A stretch of 64,000 bases of DNA, taken from assembly GCA_964275585.1 (NCBI GenBank), contig CAXYCJ010000003.1:1-64000 (forward strand). Reading direction: 5' to 3'. Origin of the DNA: D2472 sp964275585. GTDB taxonomy: Bacteria; Pseudomonadota; Gammaproteobacteria; Magnimaribacterales; D2472. Shown here one piece after another: positions 52,279 through 60,120 of the stretch (the stretch's first letter is position 1; each line of letters starts with the position of its first letter). A program made the translations under genes and the position numbers. Under the pieces are notes generated by a model. The model saw only the letters and a program-made list of their open reading frames with translations. It had not been told where the DNA came from and made no database searches.

Positions 52279-53286
52279 TTACTTCTTAGCAGTCTTATTA
52301 ACTGATGGAATATAAGCTGTTCTTATTTCTTTGACTAAAGCATCCCTTATCTTAGTATTTTCTTTTAAAAACTTGCTAGCATTTACCTTTCCTTGGCCAA
52401 TCTTCTCACCATTATGGCTATACCATGAGCCTGATTTTTCAATTAGGTCAAGTTTTTGTCCTAATTCTAAGATCTCACCTTCAGTATTAATGCCCTCTCC
52501 ATACATAATCTGAAATTCAGCTTGCTTAAATGGAGGTGATACTTTATTTTTTACCACTTTAACGCGAGTTTCATTTCCAACAACCTCCTCTCCCTCTTTT
52601 ACCGCACCAATACGTCTAATATCTAATCGAACAGATGAGTAGAATTTTAGAGCATTGCCTCCTGTGGTTGTTTCAGGATTTCCAAACATCACACCAATCT
52701 TCATTCGAATTTGATTTATAAATATAACCATTGCATTAGATCGTTGAATATTCCCAGTAATTTTTCTTAAAGCTTGTGACATTAATCTTGCTTGCAGACC
52801 CATATGATGATCGCCCATATCGCCTTCAATTTCAGCTCTTGGAGTCAATGCTGCAACTGAATCAATAACTATTAAATCAACACTTCCGGATTTAACTAAC
52901 ATATCAGTGACCTCTAAGGCTTGTTCTCCTGTATCTGGCTGCGAAAGGAGAAGCTCATCAACATTAACGCCAAGCTTTTGAGCATAATTAGGATCTAAGG
53001 CATGCTCAGCATCAATAAATGCTGCTGTGCCACCTGCTTTTTGGCACTCTGCAATAGCCTGTAATGTAAGGGTAGTTTTACCAGAAGACTCTGGTCCAAA
53101 AATTTCAACTACTCTTCCCTGTGGCAAGCCGCCAATACCTAAGGCAATATCAAGCCCTATTGATCCAGATGATATTGAGGGCATATCAACAATTTCTCTA
53201 TCCCCCATCTTCATAACAGTTCCCTTTCCAAACTGTTTTTCAATCTGAGACAGTGTCTCGTTTAGGTTTTTTTCTTTGTCTGACAT
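52279..53286 (-). CDS. recA: Recombinase RecA
   Basis: RecA forms filaments on single-stranded DNA, drives strand exchange and triggers LexA self-cleavage. The 335-residue product has the Walker A motif GPESSGKTT (residues 64-72), LIVIDSVAALTP (Walker B), and the L2-adjacent region GNPETTTGGNALKFYSSVRLDIRR. The ribosome-binding site AAGGAG and a LexA box lie just upstream. Normally recX follows recA; here a beta-barrel gene does. Confidence 0.98.
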   Translation of the reverse strand: MSDKEKNLNETLSQIEKQFGKGTVMKMGDREIVDMPSISSGSIGLDIALGIGGLPQGRVVEIFGPESSGKTTLTLQAIAECQKAGGTAAFIDAEHALDPNYAQKLGVNVDELLLSQPDTGEQALEVTDMLVKSGSVDLIVIDSVAALTPRAEIEGDMGDHHMGLQARLMSQALRKITGNIQRSNAMVIFINQIRMKIGVMFGNPETTTGGNALKFYSSVRLDIRRIGAVKEGEEVVGNETRVKVVKNKVSPPFKQAEFQIMYGEGINTEGEILELGQKLDLIEKSGSWYSHNGEKIGQGKVNASKFLKENTKIRDALVKEIRTAYIPSVNKTAKK

Positions 53287-53297
53287 AACTTACTCCT

Positions 53298-53317
53298 TAC
53301 TGTATGTATGTACAGTA
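53298..53317. promoter_or_regulatory. LexA (SOS) box upstream of recA
   Basis: TACTGTATGTATGTACAGTA contains CTGT-N8-ACAG (53300-53315), a full match to the gammaproteobacterial LexA consensus. On the minus strand it overlaps or directly follows a -10-like TATAAT (53319-53324) and lies 12 bases upstream of the recA start codon at 53286, so LexA binding should block recA transcription. Confidence 0.9.
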
Positions 53318-53362
53318 TATTATAAATAAAAATAATGCAAATTAAATATTATCAAATTCATG

Positions 53363-53391
53363 CTGACTTGTGCATCAGTCATTGATAAAAT
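53363..53391 (+). promoter_or_regulatory. Candidate promoter of fdxA
   Basis: CTGACT (53363-53368, 4/6) and TAAAAT (53386-53391, 5/6) are 17 bp apart, 30 bases before the fdxA ATG. No ribosome-binding site is visible before that ATG. Confidence 0.4.
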
Positions 53392-53420
53392 CTAATACAT
53401 TCCATTAAAAAACTTTTAGC

Positions 53421-53744
53421 ATGGCGTTTATAGTTACTGAATCCTGCATTAAATGTAAGCACACAGATTGTGTTGAAGTCTGTCCTGTCGATTGTTTTTA
53501 TGAAGGTCCAAATTTCTTGGTCATTCATCCAGAAGAATGTATTGATTGTGCCCTGTGCGAACCTGAGTGCCCTGTTGATGCAATTTTTTCAGAAGATGAG
53601 CTGCCTAATAATCAAATACCTTTCATTGAAATAAATGCAGAGCTTAGTGAAATCTGGCCTAATATCACGGAAGAGAAAGATAAACTTCCTGAGGCCCAGA
53701 AATATAAAGAAATAAAAGATAAAATTCATCTACTCGAAAGATAG
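53421..53744 (+). CDS. fdxA: Seven-iron ferredoxin FdxA
   Basis: [3Fe-4S][4Fe-4S] ferredoxin of the Azotobacter/Pseudomonas FdxA type, a low-potential electron carrier. The 107 residues contain CIKCKHTDCVEVCPVDCFYEG and CIDCALCEPECPVDAIF. Length and C-terminal extension match FdxA. In Pseudomonas fdxA sits between rpoS and mutS near recA; here it is between nlpD and recA directly. Confidence 0.96.
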   Translation: MAFIVTESCIKCKHTDCVEVCPVDCFYEGPNFLVIHPEECIDCALCEPECPVDAIFSEDELPNNQIPFIEINAELSEIWPNITEEKDKLPEAQKYKEIKDKIHLLER

Positions 53745-53765
53745 TAACTGGTTTCGCTAGAAAGT

Positions 53766-54407
53766 TTAAAATTGCAATTGGGAGGCTTGAATTGGTTTCC
53801 CATTTTTTCTAAGTTGAAACCTTAGCATTGGATAGGACGCTTCTGAATTACCAACATGAGCTATCATCATCCCCCTTGAGACCTCATCCCCTGACTCAAC
53901 AAAAATTTTATCGCAATGTGCGTATAAGCTCAGGTAACCATCTGGGTGCGATATCATAACTAAATTTCCATACCCTGGAATATCTGGTCCTGAAACTACT
54001 ACTTTCCCAGCATACACGGAATGAATAGGCTCACCTTGCTTTTGTTTATAAATTAACCATGAGCTCGCTGTGATTTCAGGCTTAGCATCTCCATTCAGTG
54101 GTGCATGCCATTGCTTAGGTGGTTGCAAAGAAACCAAGGCGGATTTATTAATTTCTCTATTAAAGGTTAATTTTTGATTTGGATAAATAATGTATGGTTT
54201 TTCAATATTATTATTTTTGATGATCGATTGTGGATCTAAATTAAATTTCAATGCTATCGACCAAACTGAATCTCCTTTCTCCACAAAGTAGAAATGATCT
54301 AGTTTGCTAGGAATTAAAGTGGTGAAGTTTTCTCTCAATACTTCAAAAGAGGCGCACCCAGATAGAAGAAAAATAAAAATTAAAGAAATATCTCTTAATC
54401 GAATCAT
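53766..54407 (-). CDS. nlpD: NlpD-like LysM/M23 lipoprotein
   Basis: NlpD activates the septal amidase AmiC in the periplasm. With the ATG at 54407 the 213-residue protein has a lipobox LSGC (Cys18), a LysM domain (EKGDSVWSIALKFNLDPQSI, about residues 43-90) and a LytM/M23 domain (IPGYGNLVMISHPDGYLSLYAH). The HxxxD zinc motif of active endopeptidases is not present, as in NlpD/EnvC activators. An ATG 18 bases upstream overlaps the previous gene. The rpoS gene that normally follows nlpD is absent. Confidence 0.87.
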   Translation of the reverse strand: MIRLRDISLIFIFLLSGCASFEVLRENFTTLIPSKLDHFYFVEKGDSVWSIALKFNLDPQSIIKNNNIEKPYIIYPNQKLTFNREINKSALVSLQPPKQWHAPLNGDAKPEITASSWLIYKQKQGEPIHSVYAGKVVVSGPDIPGYGNLVMISHPDGYLSLYAHCDKIFVESGDEVSRGMMIAHVGNSEASYPMLRFQLRKNGKPIQASQLQF

Positions 54408-54408
54408 G

Positions 54409-55149
54409 TTAAATGGGAAAACCATAATTAAATAAGAAGTATCCTGAGGAAAAAATTAGGCCGGAAAAAAGAAATGTGAGTTTCTGTTCATGCTGGGAAT
54501 ATAGAGAATTGATAAGCCTCGGTAAAGCTAAAAGTGAAATCAGGCAACCTAATCCAAATGGGATTAATAAATCAAAATTAAATTCAGCAAGTGCTTGAAC
54601 AATAGGTTTCCAGACTCCCAAAATAAGCAATATTGCACTTCCAGAAATACCAGGAATTAAAAAAAACGAGAAGGCTAAAATACCAGCTAAAAATATATAC
54701 AAAATATTTATTTCACTTGAATTAATATCTAATATATTGATAAAAAACCCCAGTATTACTCCAACCAAAAGAAAGATAAGTAAATATGGATTTTGAAGAG
54801 CATCTTTAAAGAAATTAGCTACATAGATTGATAAAAAAATCATTGAAGACCCCAAAAATAATGAGAAGTATTCTTTATAGTCATTAAGCAACCAATCTAT
54901 TCCTTTTGAGCAAAGTAAAATTGCAATGATCATTGAAATCATTAATGGGATAGAAAGTGAGAGTTGAAAGGTCTTAGAAAGTTTAGAGATGCTCACAGTG
55001 AAATTCTTTAATCTCAAGTTAGTTAATATTGATATTAAATTTGGGTATATTTTAAAAATAACAGCTATTGTTGAGCCAGATATACCTGGTATTAATTCGG
55101 CAACTCCCATACAAAAACCTGCAATTGCATATTTAATTTGAACGTTCAT
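54409..55149 (-). CDS. DUF368 membrane protein, probable undecaprenyl-phosphate translocase
   Basis: A 246-residue protein with eight hydrophobic helices and the family repeats AELIPGISGSTIAVIFKIYP (near residue 17) and FLIPGISGSAILLILGVW (near residue 163). DUF368 proteins (PopT) have been shown in other bacteria to recycle undecaprenyl phosphate across the membrane. It is inserted between pcm (overlap) and nlpD, next to wall-related genes, which suits that role. It is not a standard member of the surE-pcm-nlpD cluster. Confidence 0.85.
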   Translation of the reverse strand: MNVQIKYAIAGFCMGVAELIPGISGSTIAVIFKIYPNLISILTNLRLKNFTVSISKLSKTFQLSLSIPLMISMIIAILLCSKGIDWLLNDYKEYFSLFLGSSMIFLSIYVANFFKDALQNPYLLIFLLVGVILGFFINILDINSSEINILYIFLAGILAFSFFLIPGISGSAILLILGVWKPIVQALAEFNFDLLIPFGLGCLISLLALPRLINSLYSQHEQKLTFLFSGLIFSSGYFLFNYGFPI

Positions 55150-55832
55150 GTTCGAGTATCTCCATTTGAAATGCCAGGAAGCATTGGAACAAATGCAACG
55201 TCCTCATATATTACTTCTTCATGTTCTAATTTGCTCTTTTTGGTTATGACAAAAAGTTTCTGCTGTCCATCTAGCCCTACTGGAATTACTAATTTTCCAT
55301 TAATCTCTAATAAATCTAATAATTCCTCTGGATATTGCCTTGGAGCTGCCGCACAAATAATTCCATCAAATTTAAGATCTCCCTCCCAGCCATTGAACCC
55401 ATCAGCATGTTTCACCATCACATTTCTAATTTGAAGCTCTTGAAGATTTTCTCTAGATCTTATAACTAAAGGTTTAATCCTCTCAACGGCAAAAATATCA
55501 TTAGAGAAATAAGATAAAACAGCAGATTGATATCCGCAACCAGAGCCAATTTCAAGCACTCGATTAAAAATCTTACCTCTTTTAGTAGTATGAGAGATTA
55601 AATGTTCTGTCATCTTAGCAACTATATATGGTTGCGATATTGTTTGCTTATAACCAATGGTTAAAGCTCTATTTTCATAAGCCCTACTCCACAAAGCTTC
55701 GTCCAAAAAAATATGTCGTGGGACCTGAGTTATGGCATCAAGAACACGAAAATCTTTTATGCCCATCTCTAACAAGAGTTGGATCATTTGCTCCTTCACT
55801 CTTGTAAAGGTAAATCCTGAGCTACTCATCAA
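55146..55832 (-). CDS. pcm: Protein-L-isoaspartate O-methyltransferase
   Basis: Repairs isoaspartyl damage in proteins using SAM. The 228-residue product shows the family N-terminus (FTFTRVKEQMIQLLLEMGIKD), VPRHIFLDEALWSRAYENRAL with the substrate loop, the SAM site RVLEIGSGCGYQSAVLSYF, and ICAAAPRQYPEELLDLL. It overlaps surE by 11 bases and the DUF368 gene by four. Confidence 0.95.
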   Translation of the reverse strand: MMSSSGFTFTRVKEQMIQLLLEMGIKDFRVLDAITQVPRHIFLDEALWSRAYENRALTIGYKQTISQPYIVAKMTEHLISHTTKRGKIFNRVLEIGSGCGYQSAVLSYFSNDIFAVERIKPLVIRSRENLQELQIRNVMVKHADGFNGWEGDLKFDGIICAAAPRQYPEELLDLLEINGKLVIPVGLDGQQKLFVITKKSKLEHEEVIYEDVAFVPMLPGISNGDTRT

Positions 55833-56571
55833 AAAAGATATCCCTATAAATGTCTAAGTCTGATTCATTTGCAGTTAGATTGTAATCAAGTATGGAGATA
55901 GAAATGTATTTTTCATGTATGGCGTGAATATCTGTCTTCTGTTGTCCAGGGAGGAGAGTGCCTGAGGGACCAAAACTATAAAAAGTTGAAGAGCCATTAG
56001 TCCTGATAAAATCAGGAATATCAGGAATTCCTCTTTTGCCCAACCTTGTTAATTTAATTCCTTGAATTTGCGATGAGGGTAAGTCGGGGAAGTTAACATT
56101 TACAAGTAAATTTCTATCTGAAGGAAGTTTAGTGACTTGATTTACAATCATTGCCGATTTCATGGCAATAAAATCTAAATTTTTTGGTGTAAATGCTGCA
56201 ACTGAAAAAGCAACGGGTACATATTTTAATCTTCTTCCTGCTATAGCCGCACCTACTGTTCCGGAATAAAAGATATCTTCGCCTAAGTTTGCGCCTAAGT
56301 TTATTCCTGAAACAATCATATCTATTGGGTCTGAAATAATGGAAAGCAGGCCTAGATAAGAACAATCAGCAGGCGTTCCTGAAACTGCATGAATATTTTT
56401 AGAAATTTCTTTGACTTCAATTTCTTTGCGTAAACTAATTGCAGCGCTCATGCCACTGCAATTTTCTCTCGGTGCAATCAAGAAAATTTTATGCTCAAGG
56501 CTAAGGGCTTTGTGTAGCTCAGTGATTCCATTAGCCCTATAGCCATCATCATTTGTTAATAATATATTCAT
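55822..56571 (-). CDS. surE: 5'/3'-nucleotidase SurE
   Basis: Stationary-phase survival phosphatase acting on nucleoside monophosphates. The 249-residue protein begins MNILLTNDDGYRANGI with the two metal-binding Asp, has APRENCSGMSAAISL, SGTPADCSYLGL and VSGINLGANLGEDIFYSGTV. It overlaps ispDF by four bases; the truD gene that often lies between ispF and surE is absent. Confidence 0.96.
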   Translation of the reverse strand: MNILLTNDDGYRANGITELHKALSLEHKIFLIAPRENCSGMSAAISLRKEIEVKEISKNIHAVSGTPADCSYLGLLSIISDPIDMIVSGINLGANLGEDIFYSGTVGAAIAGRRLKYVPVAFSVAAFTPKNLDFIAMKSAMIVNQVTKLPSDRNLLVNVNFPDLPSSQIQGIKLTRLGKRGIPDIPDFIRTNGSSTFYSFGPSGTLLPGQQKTDIHAIHEKYISISILDYNLTANESDLDIYRDIFFDE

Positions 56572-57725
56572 CCAATAGCCCGTAATGATGCTATGGCATG
56601 TACAGCAATTCCATTACCTTCTCCAATAATACCCATCCCTTCTGCAGTGGTTGCCTTAATTGCAATAGCATTTTCTTTTATCTTTAGTATCTTTGATAGG
56701 GTGCTTTTGATTTTGACAACATAAGGACCAATCTTTGGTTGTTCGCAGACAATTACAAAATCAATATTTACTGGTTCCAATCTTTGCTTACCAAGTAACT
56801 CTAAAGTCTTTTCAAGAATAATGATGCTACTTAAATTCTTATTTTCTGGATCAGTATCAGGAAAATAGAACCCTATGTCATTGAGCCCTCCAGCTCCCAG
56901 CAAAGCATCAGCAAGTGCATGTAACAATATATCTCCATCAGAATGAGCGATAATTGAGAGCCCGCAATCAATAAACACATTCCCAAGTAGAATTCCTTTG
57001 CCTGGTTCAAATCTATGAAAATCTATCCCTCTTCCAATCCTAGAATCCGATCGAAAAGTTCTATCTAGATCTGTTGGAAATGTTATTTTTGTATTAGATC
57101 GATCCCCTTTCACTGCTTTTACCTTAAAGCCGGCTTCTTCCATAGCTTGTGCTTCATCAGTTAAATTCTTCTTGGAATCCATTAATTTATTTAAAGCTAT
57201 TTTTAATGACGAAGTGTAAAAAATTTGCGGTGTTTGCACTAAAACAAATTTATCTCGATTGATTGGAATAAAATGGTTATTTCTTATTTCCCTTAATGAT
57301 TCAGAGATTGAGATGACTGGATAGATTCCTTCTATATTCTTATCAGCCTCAAGCTCATCTAATAAATAAATAAATTGCTCATGACTAAGCCAAGGTCTAG
57401 CCGCATCATGTACAGCTATAATGTCAATTTCATCTGAATTTACTTTAGATAGTGAATTAAAGACTGATTGACTTCTTGTTCTCCCTCCAGCAGTAAGGAT
57501 AATTTTTGGATCATTGGCAAAAGATTGGGAGTCTATCCACGTATCATCTGAATCTACTGAAATGTAGATTTTTTGAATGCATGGAAAACTAATAAAAAAA
57601 TTAATCGTTACTTCCAGCATAGTTTGACTGCCTAACATTGAATATTGTTTAGGGACCGAATTTTGAAATCGAGCACCAATTCCTGCCGCAGGAACAATAA
57701 CGCCAACACTTTTATTTTGGTTCAT
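56568..57725 (-). CDS. ispDF: Fused IspD-IspF isoprenoid enzyme
   Basis: One protein carrying two MEP-pathway steps: IspD (CDP-ME synthesis; residues about 1-222, with VPAAGIGARFQNSVPKQYSML, VHDAARPW and KGDRSNTKITFPTDLDR) and IspF (MEcPP synthase; about 226-385, with GRGIDFHRF metal ligands, HSDGDILLHALADALLGAGG, and TTAEGMGIIGEGNGIAVHA). In E. coli these are separate adjacent genes. The fusion is common in alpha- and epsilonproteobacteria. It overlaps ftsB by 14 bases and surE by four. Confidence 0.95.
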   Translation of the reverse strand: MNQNKSVGVIVPAAGIGARFQNSVPKQYSMLGSQTMLEVTINFFISFPCIQKIYISVDSDDTWIDSQSFANDPKIILTAGGRTRSQSVFNSLSKVNSDEIDIIAVHDAARPWLSHEQFIYLLDELEADKNIEGIYPVISISESLREIRNNHFIPINRDKFVLVQTPQIFYTSSLKIALNKLMDSKKNLTDEAQAMEEAGFKVKAVKGDRSNTKITFPTDLDRTFRSDSRIGRGIDFHRFEPGKGILLGNVFIDCGLSIIAHSDGDILLHALADALLGAGGLNDIGFYFPDTDPENKNLSSIIILEKTLELLGKQRLEPVNIDFVIVCEQPKIGPYVVKIKSTLSKILKIKENAIAIKATTAEGMGIIGEGNGIAVHAIASLRAIG

Positions 57726-58011
57726 CTTTCTTAGATTCCTTAAAACTCAAAAATTCTTCATCTTTGTAGATTAGGCTCAACTCCTCACGAGCAAATTTTT
57801 CTGCATGCGCATCATTTTTTTGTCTGCTTTGAATTCCTGATTCAAGAATATTATTTTCAATAGCAATAACATTATTTTCATTAATTAATAATTCATTCTC
57901 ATCTTGAAGTTGAATAAAGCTTTTTTTACTATCTACACCAAAGAAAAGATTGTAAAAGGCTGCGATAATGAAAATTACAACCAACCAATTTAAGATTTTA
58001 ACCAAAAACAT
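57712..58011 (-). CDS. ftsB: Cell division protein FtsB
   Basis: FtsB forms a complex with FtsL and FtsQ at the septum. With ATG 58011 the 99-residue product has one membrane helix (ILNWLVVIFIIAAFYNLFFG) and a coiled coil (FIQLQDENELLINENNVIAI, extending to about residue 68). A TTG nine bases upstream could also start it. Its place between eno and ispD is the conserved one. It overlaps the eno stop by 14 bases. Confidence 0.88.
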   Translation of the reverse strand: MFLVKILNWLVVIFIIAAFYNLFFGVDSKKSFIQLQDENELLINENNVIAIENNILESGIQSRQKNDAHAEKFAREELSLIYKDEEFLSFKESKKDEPK

Positions 58012-59287
58012 TCTTGGCAAATTTTAGATTTTTTTGTTCTGCTTCAATCCATAATAATCTATTATATTTTGCCACTCTATCAGATCGACATGGGGCTCCA
58101 GTTTTGATTTGGCCAGTTCCAAGTCCAACAGATAAATCTGCAATAGTACTATCTTCTGTTTCACCTGATCTATGAGATATTATTGATTTATAGTGATTTA
58201 AATTACCAAGATGAATTGTTTTCATTGTTTCCATGATAGTGCCAATCTGATTGAATTTAATTAATATTGAATTCCCAAGAGATTCATCGATACCTCTCTG
58301 GAGCTCATCAGCATTAGTGACAAAAAGATCATCTCCAACCAATTGACATTTTTTTCCTAAGGCGCTTGTAAGGTTCTTCCAACCACTAAAGTCGCTTTCA
58401 TCCATTCCATCTTCTATAGATAATATTGGATATTGAGATGTTAAAGATTGAAGGTATTGGACAAATTCATCTGAATTGAGTTTGGTAGATTCCCCTTTTA
58501 GATGATACAGACCATTTTCATAAAATTCTGATGCGGCACAATCAAGAGCAATTCCAACATCAATTCCAGGTCTAAGGTTGTTGTTTTCAATTGCACATAA
58601 AATTAATTCAATTGCTTCTTGGTTAGACTTAAGATTTGGCGCAAAACCTCCTTCATCGCCAACACCGGTGCTTAAGTTCTGGTCCTGTAATAATTTTTTT
58701 AAACCAGCATAAATTTCTGTTGCCCACTGCATCCCTTGATAGAAAGATTTCGCACCTATAGGCATAATCATAAACTCTTGAATATCAAGATTATTATCTG
58801 CATGCCCTCCACCATTAATAATATTTAACATGGGAGTTGGAAGTTGCATGTCTAGTTTGCTTCCATTGATGTCATAAAATACTTTATTAATGTATTGATA
58901 AAGAGGTAGCTCTAATACTTTTGCTCCAGCACCAAGAGCTCCAAGAGATACTCCCAAAATAGCATTTGCTCCAAGTTTTAATTTTGTGTCTGTTCCGTCC
59001 AAAGCTATCATCTTTTCATCAATAGCTTTTTGATTTGTGACTTCCATGCCCAAAAGAGTGGGAGTAATAATATTGTGAATGTTATCAATGGCTTTTTGGA
59101 CGCCTTTTCCATTAAATTCTTTGCCGCCATCTCTTAGCTCAACAGCCTCTCTTGAGCCTGTGGATGAACCGCTAGGGACCATTGAGGTTGAAGAAATTCC
59201 ATTCTCAAGATCAATTTTACATGAAATGGTAGGGGTGCCCCTAGAATCAATAACCTGCAGGGCTTGAATTGACTTGATTTGTGACAT
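57998..59287 (-). CDS. eno: Enolase
   Basis: Glycolytic enolase converting 2-phosphoglycerate to PEP. The 429-residue product begins MSQIKSIQALQVIDSRGTPT, has STGSREAVELRDG, the metal and active-site regions SIEDGMDESDFSGW, LVGDDLFVTN and SHRSGETEDSTIADLSV, and the catalytic lysine in LIKFNQIGTI. It follows kdsA by two bases. Confidence 0.97.
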   Translation of the reverse strand: MSQIKSIQALQVIDSRGTPTISCKIDLENGISSTSMVPSGSSTGSREAVELRDGGKEFNGKGVQKAIDNIHNIITPTLLGMEVTNQKAIDEKMIALDGTDTKLKLGANAILGVSLGALGAGAKVLELPLYQYINKVFYDINGSKLDMQLPTPMLNIINGGGHADNNLDIQEFMIMPIGAKSFYQGMQWATEIYAGLKKLLQDQNLSTGVGDEGGFAPNLKSNQEAIELILCAIENNNLRPGIDVGIALDCAASEFYENGLYHLKGESTKLNSDEFVQYLQSLTSQYPILSIEDGMDESDFSGWKNLTSALGKKCQLVGDDLFVTNADELQRGIDESLGNSILIKFNQIGTIMETMKTIHLGNLNHYKSIISHRSGETEDSTIADLSVGLGTGQIKTGAPCRSDRVAKYNRLLWIEAEQKNLKFAKNVFG

Positions 59288-59289
59288 TG

Positions 59290-60120
59290 CTAGTCTCTTT
59301 CTTGCGTCTTGATGAATTTATCTAAAGGCGCGAGCTTAGATAGCACATCAAAAATATCATCAGATGAAATTGCACATGGTCCATCGCACTTTGCTTTATC
59401 AGGGTTGGGGTGTGCTTCAAGGAATAAACCTGCAATGCACTGACTGAGTCCCGCTTTTGCAAGAGGCAACAAAAACTCTCGTCTTCCACCAGCTGCATTC
59501 CCCAGCCCTCCAGGTAATTGCAAAGAATGAGTTACATCAAAGATTACTGGAACATTTAAGCTTTTCATAATTTGAAAATTTAACATGTCGACAACAAGAT
59601 TATTGTAACCAAAAGAATTTCCCCTCTCGCATAAAGTAATTTGATTATTTCCAGCTTGTACACATTTCTCAATTACATTTTTCATTTCTGGAGCAGATAA
59701 AAACTGAGGCTTCTTAAATTGTATAATCTTATTTGTTTTTGCAGCAGCAACCACTAAATCAGTTTGCCTGCATAAAAATGCAGGAATTTGAATAATTGCA
59801 GCGACCTCCGCAACTTGTTGAGCTTGAATTATTTCATGAATATCAGTGAGAACAGGAACATTAAAAGTATTTTTAACTTTCTCTAATATCCTCAAACCTT
59901 CCTCAAGTCCAGGACCTCTATATGAAGAAATGGAACTTCTATTTGCTTTATCAAACGAGCCTTTAAAAACCCAATTAATATTTAATTTAGTTGAAGCTTC
60001 TGCAAATTTTTCTGCTACTGTCATCGCGACTAATTCCGACTCTAAAACATTAACCCCCCCAAGAAGAGTCATTGCTTCTTGATTGCCAACCTTGAAATTA
60101 TCTAAATTTAAAACGTTCAT
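59290..60120 (-). CDS. kdsA: KDO-8-phosphate synthase
   Basis: Condenses PEP and arabinose-5-phosphate to Kdo-8-P for lipopolysaccharide core, showing the cell makes LPS. The 276-residue product has SFDKANRSSISSYRGPG, PVLTDIHE, IPAFLCRQTDLVVAAAKT and the FDVTHSLQLPGG and HPNPDKAKCDGPC motifs. It lies between pyrG (overlap) and eno, the Pseudomonas-type order, and uses the PEP made by the next gene. Confidence 0.97.
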   Translation of the reverse strand: MNVLNLDNFKVGNQEAMTLLGGVNVLESELVAMTVAEKFAEASTKLNINWVFKGSFDKANRSSISSYRGPGLEEGLRILEKVKNTFNVPVLTDIHEIIQAQQVAEVAAIIQIPAFLCRQTDLVVAAAKTNKIIQFKKPQFLSAPEMKNVIEKCVQAGNNQITLCERGNSFGYNNLVVDMLNFQIMKSLNVPVIFDVTHSLQLPGGLGNAAGGRREFLLPLAKAGLSQCIAGLFLEAHPNPDKAKCDGPCAISSDDIFDVLSKLAPLDKFIKTQERD

